NCBI GenBank assembly: GCA_003222895.1
Contig: QHXI01000087.1
Coordinates: 1-46,463 of the forward strand
Length of the DNA stretch: 46,463 bases
Direction of reading: 5' to 3'
Source: Acidobacteriota bacterium
GTDB lineage: Bacteria > Acidobacteriota > Blastocatellia > Pyrinomonadales > Pyrinomonadaceae
Shown piece by piece: positions 38,397 through 46,463 of this stretch. The notes beneath the pieces were generated by a model. The model had not been told where the DNA came from and made no database searches. It was given only the letters and a program-made list of their open reading frames with translations. Positions within the stretch are counted from its first letter, which is position 1; the number at the start of each line of letters is the position of its first letter. The translations under genes were made by a program, and so were the position numbers.

Positions 38397-40175
38397 ATGA
38401 TGAGCACAATGAACCAATCGCCCCGCTGTGCCGATTTCTCAGCCTCAATTCTGGGATTGGCGCTCGCATTTTTGCTGACCGCTGCGCCAGTCGCGGCGCA
38501 GAGCAAGATCGTCCGGCCTACGCCGCAGCCAACTCCGAAGCGCACACACGTCGCGACATTGCGCGCCAGCGATTCTTCTGAAGGATCGCGCGTAGCGATA
38601 AGTTCCGATCAATCGCTCAACAACTATGAAGCTTATCGGCGCGGCGATCGTTTCTACGTAAAGATTCCCGCGGCTGACGTGCCACGCGCTGAAGCCGTCC
38701 GCGGCCGTGGTTTCGCCGATGTCAAAGCACAAAGAGCGGGTGACAGCACGGTTCTTTCGTTCCGGCTGCAACCCGGCGCAACCGCTCACGTTGAGCAACG
38801 TGCGAACAAACTTGACGTGGTGGTGAGCGTTCCCGGAGGCGGCACTCCCGCAGTTGCCGCGAATCGGTCGCGCGAAGTCAGCCGCCCCGTCACGCCCGCA
38901 ACGAATCGAAATTCGAACCCGAGCAATCGGGGAGCGTCGTCATCCGCAAATCGGAATAAGTCGGTAGCCTCGAAAGCTGGATCGAGAGACGGATCGAAAG
39001 GCACGCCTAGAGAATCATCGGCCGCTGCGAACAAGAACGCCGGCAATCAAAAATCATCGACGTCAACTAGTTCGTCTAACTCGAATTCGAAACCTACGAC
39101 AACGCCGACACCCGCGAACAGCCCTTCTTCGAAAGCTTCGCCCAGCGTGAAAGCGGCAAGTCCCACACCGGTTCAAAAATCAAACATCGCCAACAACGCT
39201 TCGCCGTCTCCGTCGAACACGAATACCACAAACCAGTCTGGAACCGATGCGTGGTCGCAAATGAAAGCTCGCGCGCACTACTGGCTCTTGCTGGCCCAGT
39301 TGAACCCGATTCCGGTCATCACCGGCGCTATAGTCTTGCTGGCGATAATCACCCTGCTGTTGTTCCAGCGTCGCCGCGCGAAAGCGACTCGGCGCGTGAA
39401 AGTCACGAAGACGGAAACTTCAAAACCATCGGTCGAAGCAGCCAGCGCATCTTCAGTTGCCCCGGCTGGTTCTGCGGCTGCCTTGCCGGTGGCCGAAGCC
39501 GCCGTCGCTTCCACCGAGGCCGAGTCTGCCGCTGAAGCCGCTGAAGTGATTCCAGCGCCAATCGTGGCCGTACCGCCAACAACCGAGGACGACAACGAGC
39601 GCCGAGAACGCGTCACACAAATTTCGGCGGAAGCCAAAAAAGTTTTCGATGGCGAGCAATACGACGAATCCATCGTCGGTTCGAACGATCCCGAAACGCG
39701 CCGGCTGGTTGGAGCCGAGATGCTCTCAGCGATGGTTGGTCGAAACGTCGAGCGCCGCGAGCGCGCGCGCGAAGCATTCATGAAGCACGGGTACTTTGAC
39801 GACGCGACCCGGGATTTGCGCGTGGCACAATCTGACAATGAACGCGCGGCCGCAGCCCGACGCTTGAGTTTTGTTCAAAATCCTGAAGCAACTCCACATC
39901 TCGTCGGTGCGCTTCAGGATTCTTCGCCCGATGTTCGGCGCGCCGCGGTTGAAGCCTTGATGGACGTCCGGGATCCGGCCGCAATCGCTCCTTTGAATTC
40001 GCTGCTGCAAAACGAAACCGATCGCAAGGTGCCGCGCAATTTGATTCAGCAAGCCATCGATGCTTGCGCTACGGGCGCTCCGGGTGAAGCCACACCGGCC
40101 GGAGTCGCTTCAAGCTTTACTCCCGAATCGTCTTCACAAGCTCTCGAAACTGAACGCGAGGTGATCGAATTATGA
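38397..40175 (+). CDS. AMIN-like, membrane-anchored HEAT protein with module A
   Basis: 592 residues. A signal peptide (ILGLALAFLLTAAPVAAQ) leads to an extracytoplasmic AMIN-like domain (about 50-142: GSRVAISSDQSLNNYEAY, GRGFADVKAQRAGDSTVLSF), a fold that binds peptidoglycan in PilQ and AmiC. A Ser/Asn/Thr-rich linker (145-285), a membrane helix (IPVITGAIVLLAIITLLLF, about 303-321), an Ala/Glu-rich linker and cytoplasmic HEAT module A (about 450-560) follow. Its stop overlaps the next start as ATGA. The AMIN call is by pattern and moderately certain. Confidence 0.8.
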   Translation: MMSTMNQSPRCADFSASILGLALAFLLTAAPVAAQSKIVRPTPQPTPKRTHVATLRASDSSEGSRVAISSDQSLNNYEAYRRGDRFYVKIPAADVPRAEAVRGRGFADVKAQRAGDSTVLSFRLQPGATAHVEQRANKLDVVVSVPGGGTPAVAANRSREVSRPVTPATNRNSNPSNRGASSSANRNKSVASKAGSRDGSKGTPRESSAAANKNAGNQKSSTSTSSSNSNSKPTTTPTPANSPSSKASPSVKAASPTPVQKSNIANNASPSPSNTNTTNQSGTDAWSQMKARAHYWLLLAQLNPIPVITGAIVLLAIITLLLFQRRRAKATRRVKVTKTETSKPSVEAASASSVAPAGSAAALPVAEAAVASTEAESAAEAAEVIPAPIVAVPPTTEDDNERRERVTQISAEAKKVFDGEQYDESIVGSNDPETRRLVGAEMLSAMVGRNVERRERAREAFMKHGYFDDATRDLRVAQSDNERAAAARRLSFVQNPEATPHLVGALQDSSPDVRRAAVEALMDVRDPAAIAPLNSLLQNETDRKVPRNLIQQAIDACATGAPGEATPAGVASSFTPESSSQALETEREVIEL

Positions 40176-42472
40176 CCGCTCACGAATTACTCTCTCAGCT
40201 CCGGGCCAAAGGCGTGGAGATCAAAACTTCCGGCGGCGATCGCCTGGTGATCGACGCGCCAAAGGGCACCGTCACTGAAAATCTGCGCGCGGCGTTGTCG
40301 GCGCACAAGGCAGAGCTGTTGCAAATCCTGAACACGGAAGCGAACCAAGCGGCCGCGTCACCGGCGGCGGCTGCGCCTGCGGTACCGGAAACACCTCCCG
40401 TCATTGTCTTACCCGTTCCGGAAGTCGGCGAAGAAGTCTCTCAACCCGGGTTAGCTTTCGCTCCTGAAACTTCCCATCTACCCGCGGCTACCGCGGAAGT
40501 CGATCCAGCTGCGGACAGCGTGGCGCGGGAGATGTCCCAACTGCAGATTGAGTTGATGCGACTGCGAACGGAAGAAGAAGCGCGCCGTGCCGAAGTTGAA
40601 GCTGCGCGGATCGCCGCTGATAACGCGATGCAAGTCGAGCAGGAACGACTGCGCCAACGGGAAGAAGAGCTCGCGCGCCAACGCGCCGAGCACGAACGTC
40701 AACGCATTGAGGCAGAAGCTCATGAACGCGCGGAAGAGGAACACCGGCGGCAGTTAGGGGACGAAGCAATCGCCCAGACTGCACTGCTACTCACACAGAT
40801 GCGCGATGATGAAGACGTGCGCCGGCAACAGGTTGAAGCGAAAAAGCGCGCCGCGGTCGAGAGGCACGAAGCGGAGCTTGCGGCACTTCGTCAGGCCGAA
40901 GAAGAGCAGTCGCGACAACGCTCAGACGAAGAGCGCAAACATATCGAAACTGAAGCTCGCCGGCGTACCCAGGAAGAGGAATTGCGCCGCCACGCTGAAT
41001 CGCACTTCCGTGCCGTCGAGGAAGAAATGGAGCGCGTACAAGCGCGCGAGGTTGCGCGGATAAAAGCTGAGGAGGAAACACAACGGCTCGTCGAAGAGGC
41101 CGAGCGCCGTCGCCGCGAAGAAGAAGCTCGCCGCCTGGCTGAAGAACAGGCACGACGCCGCGCTGAAGAAGAAGCGAAGTTACGCGCCGAGATCGAAGCC
41201 CAACTGCGCGCTGAAGCCGAGGAACGACGTCGCGCTGAAGAAGATGCCCGCCGTGAAGCTGAAGAAGAAGCTCGCCGGCGCGCTGAAGAAGAAGCACAGG
41301 CGCTCGCCGCTGAACGCGCTCGTCGTTTGGCCGAGCAAGAAGCGCAGCGTCGCGCCGACGAAGAAGCACGGCGTCAGGCTGAGGAAGGCGCGCGTTTGAG
41401 AGCTGAAGAAGAAGCTCGGCGCGCAGCTGAAGAGCAATCGCGGATGAGCGCCGAACAGGCAGAGAACAATCGTATCGACGTTCAGAAGCGTGAGCGCACC
41501 GAACTGGAAGCGCGCATTCGAGCCGAAATCGAAGCGAAGATTCGCGCCGAAGATACCGAGCGACGCGAGGGCGACGCGCGACGGCGTGCCGAAGAAGAAG
41601 CTCACCGGCGCGCGGAACACGAGCGGATTGTCGCCGAAGAAGCGGCCAAAGCCACGACCCGCGAGCCGTATCCATTCGAAATCGAACGATCAGAAGTCGA
41701 AGATCCTCCTTTGTCGAATGCATCGTCTAAGGTCACGGAAATTGAAGAGTGGTTCCAGGTCGATCTGCAAAACCGCAAAGAGATCGTTCCCGTAACTGCC
41801 GAAAGCAATTTCTTTGCCCGCAGCGAAGAAGAAGCCAGCGAATTTCGCCCGGTCAGCATTCCCGAAGAAAGTTTTGGTCCCAGCGCGCATTTGCCGGCGG
41901 AGGTTTCGGAGCAATTGATTAGGGGCAGCTCAGCCGAACGCATGGCCGCAGTTTCTAACCTGCCCCATATCGGTGGTGAAGAGGCTTTCCGTCATATCAG
42001 CGCCGCGTTCGATGATCCGGCGATCGACGTTCGGAACGCCGCTGCCCGAGCGCTGTTCGAACTACAGGAGGATCGCGCGGCTGCGTTCACGCGCGCTTTG
42101 CGCGAAGCCAGTGCCGATCGTCGTCGCAAGATCGGTGCGGCGATCGCTTCGTCGGGATTAGCTAATGAGGCCATCAGAAATTTGACCGGCGAGAGCCGCG
42201 ACAAAACTTATGATGCCTTCTCGCTTTTGTTCTTGATGTCGAAAGCCGGAGAGGTGCAGAGCTTGATGCGCGCGATCGAAGAGCATCCAAACATCGAAGT
42301 TCGTCTGGCGGTAGTAAAGCTGCTCGCGCTAAGCGGACAACCCGACATTCTGCCCTCGTTCCGACGCATGGCGGTGCGTGGTTCGCTCCCGCCCGAAGTT
42401 CGTTCGGCAGTGATGGAAGCGATTTATCAAATTACGAGCCAGTCACCGGCTGAAGCTCAATCGACGATGTAA
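40172..42472 (+). CDS. TubC-docking, coiled-coil and HEAT module B protein
   Basis: 766 residues, soluble. The first 57 residues ([49 protein letters not shown]) match the TubC N-terminal docking domain that joins subunits of NRPS/PKS lines. No such synthase is nearby. A Pro/Ala linker follows, then a very long charged coiled coil (about 115-490, RRAEEEARR repeats). The C-terminal HEAT module B (about 574-757, [38 protein letters not shown]) is homologous to that of the 36656 protein. ATGA overlap couples it to the AMIN-like gene. A terminator follows. Confidence 0.82.
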   Translation: MTAHELLSQLRAKGVEIKTSGGDRLVIDAPKGTVTENLRAALSAHKAELLQILNTEANQAAASPAAAAPAVPETPPVIVLPVPEVGEEVSQPGLAFAPETSHLPAATAEVDPAADSVAREMSQLQIELMRLRTEEEARRAEVEAARIAADNAMQVEQERLRQREEELARQRAEHERQRIEAEAHERAEEEHRRQLGDEAIAQTALLLTQMRDDEDVRRQQVEAKKRAAVERHEAELAALRQAEEEQSRQRSDEERKHIETEARRRTQEEELRRHAESHFRAVEEEMERVQAREVARIKAEEETQRLVEEAERRRREEEARRLAEEQARRRAEEEAKLRAEIEAQLRAEAEERRRAEEDARREAEEEARRRAEEEAQALAAERARRLAEQEAQRRADEEARRQAEEGARLRAEEEARRAAEEQSRMSAEQAENNRIDVQKRERTELEARIRAEIEAKIRAEDTERREGDARRRAEEEAHRRAEHERIVAEEAAKATTREPYPFEIERSEVEDPPLSNASSKVTEIEEWFQVDLQNRKEIVPVTAESNFFARSEEEASEFRPVSIPEESFGPSAHLPAEVSEQLIRGSSAERMAAVSNLPHIGGEEAFRHISAAFDDPAIDVRNAAARALFELQEDRAAAFTRALREASADRRRKIGAAIASSGLANEAIRNLTGESRDKTYDAFSLLFLMSKAGEVQSLMRAIEEHPNIEVRLAVVKLLALSGQPDILPSFRRMAVRGSLPPEVRSAVMEAIYQITSQSPAEAQSTM

Positions 42473-42496
42473 CAGCAAACCAACTCCTGATTTCGC

Positions 42497-42531
42497 AAGC
42501 GCAGAGTGGACTTCCCTCTGCGCTTTTTTTG
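42497..42531 (+). terminator. Intrinsic terminator of the HEAT cassette
   Basis: AAGCGCAGAG (42497-42506) pairs with CTCTGCGCTT (42516-42525) around a 9-base loop, and T continues to 42530. It separates the cassette from uvrB. Confidence 0.92.
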
Positions 42532-42608
42532 TCGAAGCGCTATCTCGGTGCCCGAATCCTGCCTGCGCATTTGTTCTATTCACGAGTCACGATTTACTAT
42601 TTCCTTTT

Positions 42609-44597
42609 ATGTCTTTCGCTCTCAAATCCGATTATCGTCCCTGTGGCGACCAACCGCAGGCGATCGACGCTCTGGTTCGCGGTCTTCGAGATGGTTCGAA
42701 GGATCAGGTTCTGCTCGGCATTACCGGCAGCGGCAAGACTTTCACCATCGCCAGCGTCATCGAAGAAACGCAGCGGCCGACTCTCGTAATCGCTCACAAC
42801 AAAACGCTCGCGGCTCAGCTTTATCAGGAATTTCGATCACTCTTTCCCGAAAACTCCGTCGAATACTTCGTCTCCTATTACGATTATTATCAACCCGAAG
42901 CATACGTTCCCGCCTCAGACACTTACATCGAAAAAGATGCCATCGTTAATGAAGACATCGATCGTCTTCGCATGTCTGCCACGCGTGCGCTTTTCGAACG
43001 GCGCGATGTGATTGTCGTGGCGAGCGTGTCCTGCATCTACGGTCTTGGCGACCCGGATGCGTACTATGGCATGCTCGTTTTTCTCGAGCCGGGGATGCGT
43101 ATCGCGCGCGATACTTTGCTTCAGCGTCTGGTCGAATTGCAGTACGAACGCAATGACATTGATTTTAAACGTGGCAGCTTTCGCGTGCGCGGCGACGTTG
43201 TCGAAGTCTATCCCAGCTATCAGGACGAGGCTTATCGCGTCGAGCTGTGGGGCGATGAAATCGATTCGATCTCGACGATCGATCCGTTGCTGGGCGAAGT
43301 CACGCAGAAGCACACATCGCGCGTTCCGATTTATCCAAAATCGCATTACGTAATGCCGCGTACGACTTTGAAGCGAGCCATCAAATCGATCAAGCAAGAG
43401 TTGGAATGGTGGGAGCCGAAGCTAATTGAAGAAGGAAAATTGCTCGAAGCCCAGCGTCTGCATCAGCGCACGATGTTCGACCTCGAGATGATGAAAGAGA
43501 TGGGCTTCTGTCGCGGCATCGAGAACTATTCGCGTCACCTGACCGGCAAGAAACCTGGCGAGCCGCCGCCGACGCTGCTTGATTATCTTCCGCGCGACAC
43601 GCTGGTCGTGATCGACGAATCGCACCAGACGATCCCGCAGGTACGCGGCATGTTCTTTGGCGATCAATCGCGTAAGAAGACGCTGGTTGAATATGGTTTT
43701 CGTCTGCCGTCGGCGTTGGATAATCGTCCATTGAACTTCGATGAATTTGAAGGACGCATCAGCCAGCGCATTTACGTCTCAGCCACGCCGGGCCCGTACG
43801 AACTCACCAAATCAAGCGGCGAGGTCGTTGAGCAAATCATTCGGCCGACGGGATTAATGGATCCCGAAGTCGAAGTTCGTCCGGTCAAAGGCCAAATCGA
43901 TCATCTGCTTGGCGAGTGCCGCCTGCGCGCCGAAAACAACGAGCGCGTACTGGTTACGACCTTGACGAAGAAAATGTCAGAAGACTTAACCGAGTACTTC
44001 ACCGAAGTCGACGTGCGCGTACGCTATCTTCATTCGGACATCGAAACACTGGAACGTATCAAGATCCTGCGTGATCTGCGCCGCGGCGAATTCGATGTGC
44101 TGGTGGGAATCAATCTGCTGCGCGAAGGTTTAGATTTGCCCGAAGTTTCGCTCGTCGCAATTCTCGACGCGGACAAAGAAGGATTTCTGCGGTCTGAATC
44201 ATCTTTGATTCAGACGATCGGCCGGGCCGCGCGCAACGCGAACGGCAAAGCGATTCTTTACGCCGACCGTGTGACCAATTCGATGAAGCGCGCCATCGAT
44301 GAAACGCAGCGACGGCGCGCGCTTCAGGAAGTTTACAATCGCGAACGCGGCATTACGCCGATGACGATCATCAAACCGATCGAAGCAACTCTGGTAACTG
44401 CCGCCGAGGCCGACTATTTCAAAGTGCCGCTGGAGCTGGAAGACATTGAAGCTTATAGTGCGGAACAAATCGAGGAAACCATCAACCGCTTAGAATTCGA
44501 AATGCGCGAGCACGCCAAGAAATTCGAGTTCGAAAAGGCCGCCGAGCTTCGCGATCGGATCAAGTATCTGCGCGAGCGTGAATTAGTGGTGGCTTAG
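42609..44597 (+). CDS. uvrB: Excinuclease ABC subunit B
   Basis: A 662-residue helicase-like damage verifier that works with UvrA (encoded at 4031-6898) and UvrC. Walker A is GITGSGKT (37-44). The damage-probing beta-hairpin lies in [13 protein letters not shown], helicase motifs VVIDESH and [19 protein letters not shown] are intact, and the C-terminal UVR domain ([20 protein letters not shown]) that contacts UvrC is present. The ATG at 42609 has no clear ribosome site. Confidence 0.97.
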   Translation: MSFALKSDYRPCGDQPQAIDALVRGLRDGSKDQVLLGITGSGKTFTIASVIEETQRPTLVIAHNKTLAAQLYQEFRSLFPENSVEYFVSYYDYYQPEAYVPASDTYIEKDAIVNEDIDRLRMSATRALFERRDVIVVASVSCIYGLGDPDAYYGMLVFLEPGMRIARDTLLQRLVELQYERNDIDFKRGSFRVRGDVVEVYPSYQDEAYRVELWGDEIDSISTIDPLLGEVTQKHTSRVPIYPKSHYVMPRTTLKRAIKSIKQELEWWEPKLIEEGKLLEAQRLHQRTMFDLEMMKEMGFCRGIENYSRHLTGKKPGEPPPTLLDYLPRDTLVVIDESHQTIPQVRGMFFGDQSRKKTLVEYGFRLPSALDNRPLNFDEFEGRISQRIYVSATPGPYELTKSSGEVVEQIIRPTGLMDPEVEVRPVKGQIDHLLGECRLRAENNERVLVTTLTKKMSEDLTEYFTEVDVRVRYLHSDIETLERIKILRDLRRGEFDVLVGINLLREGLDLPEVSLVAILDADKEGFLRSESSLIQTIGRAARNANGKAILYADRVTNSMKRAIDETQRRRALQEVYNRERGITPMTIIKPIEATLVTAAEADYFKVPLELEDIEAYSAEQIEETINRLEFEMREHAKKFEFEKAAELRDRIKYLRERELVVA

Positions 44598-44603
44598 GAA
44601 GAA

Positions 44604-44763
44604 TTAACCACCAAGGACAGAGGAAAGCAAAAGAATCAGTCATAAAGATGCACAAAAGGCACAAATCAAAAAACGCTACGCGAGATTGCTGTTAATAATT
44701 CCTTTGTGCTTCTTGTGCCTTTTTGTGGCTGACTGTTTTCTTCTCTGTGTCCTCTGTGGTTAG
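44604..44763. repeat. Imperfect palindromic repeat after uvrB
   Basis: TTAACCACCAAGGACAGAGG begins the left arm. The right arm is its imperfect inverse (ending CCTCTGTGGTTAG), and both contain GGCACAA/TTGTGCC cores. The type is common in noncoding DNA. A GTG/ATG-opened frame running through it to the next gene is not a true N-terminus. Confidence 0.6.
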
Positions 44764-44785
44764 TCTCGTGGCCTCCGTGTTTCAA

Positions 44786-46315
44786 ATGATGCTGACCAAG
44801 ACTCAACCAGACGAAATTCAGAATTACCTTTCCGACGCCAGCTATTTGAAAGGCGGGCACGCGTCCCGTGTGGTCTTTCCTGAATCTGCTGAAGACGTAG
44901 CGCGAGTACTTGTCGAGGCGAGTCAAACGAAAACTCAAGTCACGATCTCCGGCGCCGGCACAGGCACGGTAGCGGGTCGCGTTCCGTTCGGCGGCATCGT
45001 CATCGCCACCGACAGACTGAATCGCATTCGGAGCGTTACTCATGAAGAAGGCGGCGGACACGCGATAACAGAAGCCGGCGTGCGCTTGATAGATCTCCAA
45101 CGCGCCGCCGATGCCGAAAGGTTGCTCTATCCACCTGATCCAACCGAACGAAGTTGCTTTCTTGGCGGAAACATCGCGACTAACGCTTCCGGCGCGCGCA
45201 CCTTCAAATACGGTCCGACTCGAAATTACATCGAGCGTTTGAAGATCGCTTTGCCGACAGGGGATTTGATCGATCTGCGCCGCGGTGACTTGCATGCTGA
45301 CGATCGGCTAATAAGACTTCCGTTGTCGTCAGGCACAGTCATCGAAGCGCAGTTGCCATCGTATGAAATGCCGCGCGTTCGCAAACACGCATCGGGTTAT
45401 TACATCAAGTCGGGGATGGATCTCATCGATCTTTTCATCGGCAGCGAGGGCACACTCGGCGTAATCGTTGATGCCGAACTCAAACTTATTCCGAAACCAG
45501 AAGGACTGTTAAGCGGAGTCGTTTTCTTTGCCGATGAAGACAAACTGCTTTCGTTTGTTAGCGAAGCTCGCGAGCGATCGCTCACAATGCGGGACAGTAG
45601 CGTAAGCGAGAGCAACCCCAAAGGTCTCGGCGTCCGGGCTTTGGAGTACTTTGATAATCAATCACTCAACTTCCTGCGCCAAAAATACAACACCGTCCCC
45701 GAGCAGGCAGTCGGCGCGATTTTCTTCGAACAGGAAACGACTTCATCAAGTGAAGATTCGTTGATGACCGAATGGTTGTCTTTGCTTGAAACGCACAAGG
45801 CCCTGACCGATCAATCATGGTTTGCGACGAACGAACCGGACCAAGCAAAGCTGCGCGAGTTCCGTCACGCGCTGCCGGTGCTGATGAACGAATGGTTCGC
45901 GCAACATAATCAGAAAAAAGTTTCGACGGACATGGCGGTGCCCGATGAAGCGTTCGCCGGGATGCTGCGGTTTTATCAGGACAGTCTGCGCGATGGAGAC
46001 TTGCGCTACACGATCTTCGGGCACATCGGCGACAATCATGTGCACGTGAATATTCTGCCGCGCAACGACGATGAGGCAAACAGGGCTTGGGAAATCTATC
46101 GGACGTTCATTCGGCGCGCGGTTGACGTTGGCGGCACGATTTCAGCCGAGCATGGAATTGGCAAATTGAAGCGCGAGTATTTGCGCGAGCTTTATGGCGA
46201 AGAACATCTGCGCGAGATGGCGGCGTTGAAACGAGCATTCGATCCGGCGGGAATACTCGGCCGTGGGAATATCTTTGGAGAAGAATTCTTAAAGCCGGCA
46301 AGCCCAGAAGGCTAG
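44786..46315 (+). CDS. GlcD-like FAD-binding oxidoreductase
   Basis: 509 residues from ATG 44786 (ATG 44789 also possible). The frame opens at 44723, but that part is translated repeat DNA. The PCMH-type FAD domain is clear: VFPESAEDVARVL, ISGAGTGTVAG, GGNIATNASGARTFKYGPTR, and IGSEGTLGVIVDAELKLIP. The C-terminal cap ends with GHIGDNHVHVNILP and AEHGIGKLKREYL, as in glycolate oxidase GlcD and D-lactate dehydrogenases. The substrate is a 2-hydroxy acid of unknown identity. GlcE and GlcF are not adjacent. Confidence 0.9.
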   Translation: MMLTKTQPDEIQNYLSDASYLKGGHASRVVFPESAEDVARVLVEASQTKTQVTISGAGTGTVAGRVPFGGIVIATDRLNRIRSVTHEEGGGHAITEAGVRLIDLQRAADAERLLYPPDPTERSCFLGGNIATNASGARTFKYGPTRNYIERLKIALPTGDLIDLRRGDLHADDRLIRLPLSSGTVIEAQLPSYEMPRVRKHASGYYIKSGMDLIDLFIGSEGTLGVIVDAELKLIPKPEGLLSGVVFFADEDKLLSFVSEARERSLTMRDSSVSESNPKGLGVRALEYFDNQSLNFLRQKYNTVPEQAVGAIFFEQETTSSSEDSLMTEWLSLLETHKALTDQSWFATNEPDQAKLREFRHALPVLMNEWFAQHNQKKVSTDMAVPDEAFAGMLRFYQDSLRDGDLRYTIFGHIGDNHVHVNILPRNDDEANRAWEIYRTFIRRAVDVGGTISAEHGIGKLKREYLRELYGEEHLREMAALKRAFDPAGILGRGNIFGEEFLKPASPEG

Positions 46316-46343
46316 GCCGGTACAGCCACTAAACACCAGAATA

Positions 46344-46463
46344 ATGACCCGCCAACAACACCGACAGCCATCCTTCGCGAAGCGCGCCAGATTGTCACGC
46401 TTTGGCCGCGTATGGCTACCGATCATTATTAGCATAATCGTTGCTGGCGAGATCGCCTTTCAA
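46344..46463 (+). CDS. N-terminal fragment of a membrane or exported protein
   Basis: ATG 46344 opens 40 codons that run off the right edge without a stop. A basic N-terminus (FAKRARLSRFGR) precedes a hydrophobic segment (VWLPIIISIIVAGEIAF), typical of a signal anchor. The family is not recognisable from this fragment, and no strong ribosome site is visible. Confidence 0.5.
   Translation, partial: MTRQQHRQPSFAKRARLSRFGRVWLPIIISIIVAGEIAFQ

Noticed and set aside
40791-41723. 310-residue open frame on the minus strand inside the coiled-coil gene
   Set aside because: It is Arg/Leu-rich low complexity, the mirror of the GCNGAAGAA-type repeats coding for the coiled coil, with no ribosome site or homology.
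44723-44785. N-terminal extension of the GlcD-like protein
   Set aside because: The 21 residues are translated from the right arm of a noncoding palindromic repeat; family homology begins after 44786.

Overview
The window is about 46 kb of bacterial chromosome with roughly 53-55% G+C by eye. Genes lie on both strands in short operons. Small repeats are unusually common between them. I see no rRNA, tRNA, CRISPR array, plasmid or phage module. The mix suggests an Acidobacteriota genome, probably Blastocatellia-like: UvrA, UvrB, LigA, CarB and NuoA/B are ordinary, and they sit among many secreted or HEAT-repeat proteins, a stand-alone Fis-type HTH protein, a DUF6941 protein and an ECF sigma factor with a FecR-like anti-sigma. 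This placement is inference from gene content only.

Left part (1-22.4 kb): mostly housekeeping. In order: the tail of an unrecognised gene, a DnaC/IstB-like ATPase, inorganic pyrophosphatase and a DksA-like regulator (-), a TauE-family exporter, a deoxyhypusine-synthase-like protein (-), uvrA (-), pgsA, an M48 protease (-), a DUF2520 oxidoreductase, a small Fis-type protein, the acetyltransferase-ligA-DUF6941 operon (-), an orphan HisKA-domain protein (-), two exported proteins of which one is thioredoxin-like (-), a radical SAM enzyme (-), and carB (+).

Middle part (22.4-29.2 kb): an accessory zone. It holds REP-like hairpins, a MoaB/MogA-type gene broken by an out-of-frame internal deletion, and a TIR-STAND-TPR protein that looks like a bacterial NLR-type defence sensor, flanked by related repeats. 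A retropepsin-like protein follows. The nuoA-nuoB pair comes next, interrupted by a four-helix-bundle ORF whose flanks are inverted heptamer arrays. A 143-bp element with 33-bp inverted ends closes the zone.

Right part (29.2-46.5 kb): an ECF sigma/anti-sigma pair, two envelope proteins (one with a haem-binding CxxCH), an M1 aminopeptidase with HEAT repeats, and then the most unusual locus. An orphan OmpR-type response regulator precedes three proteins with related HEAT modules. Two of the three have a signal peptide and a membrane anchor. The third is a coiled-coil protein that begins with a TubC-type docking domain. One protein carries both HEAT modules and the translationally coupled pair carries one each. 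uvrB, a GlcD-like FAD oxidoreductase and the start of a further membrane or exported protein end the window.

The best candidates for undescribed biology are the response regulator/HEAT/TubC cassette, the TIR-STAND locus, and the intervening-sequence-like insertion in the nuo operon.
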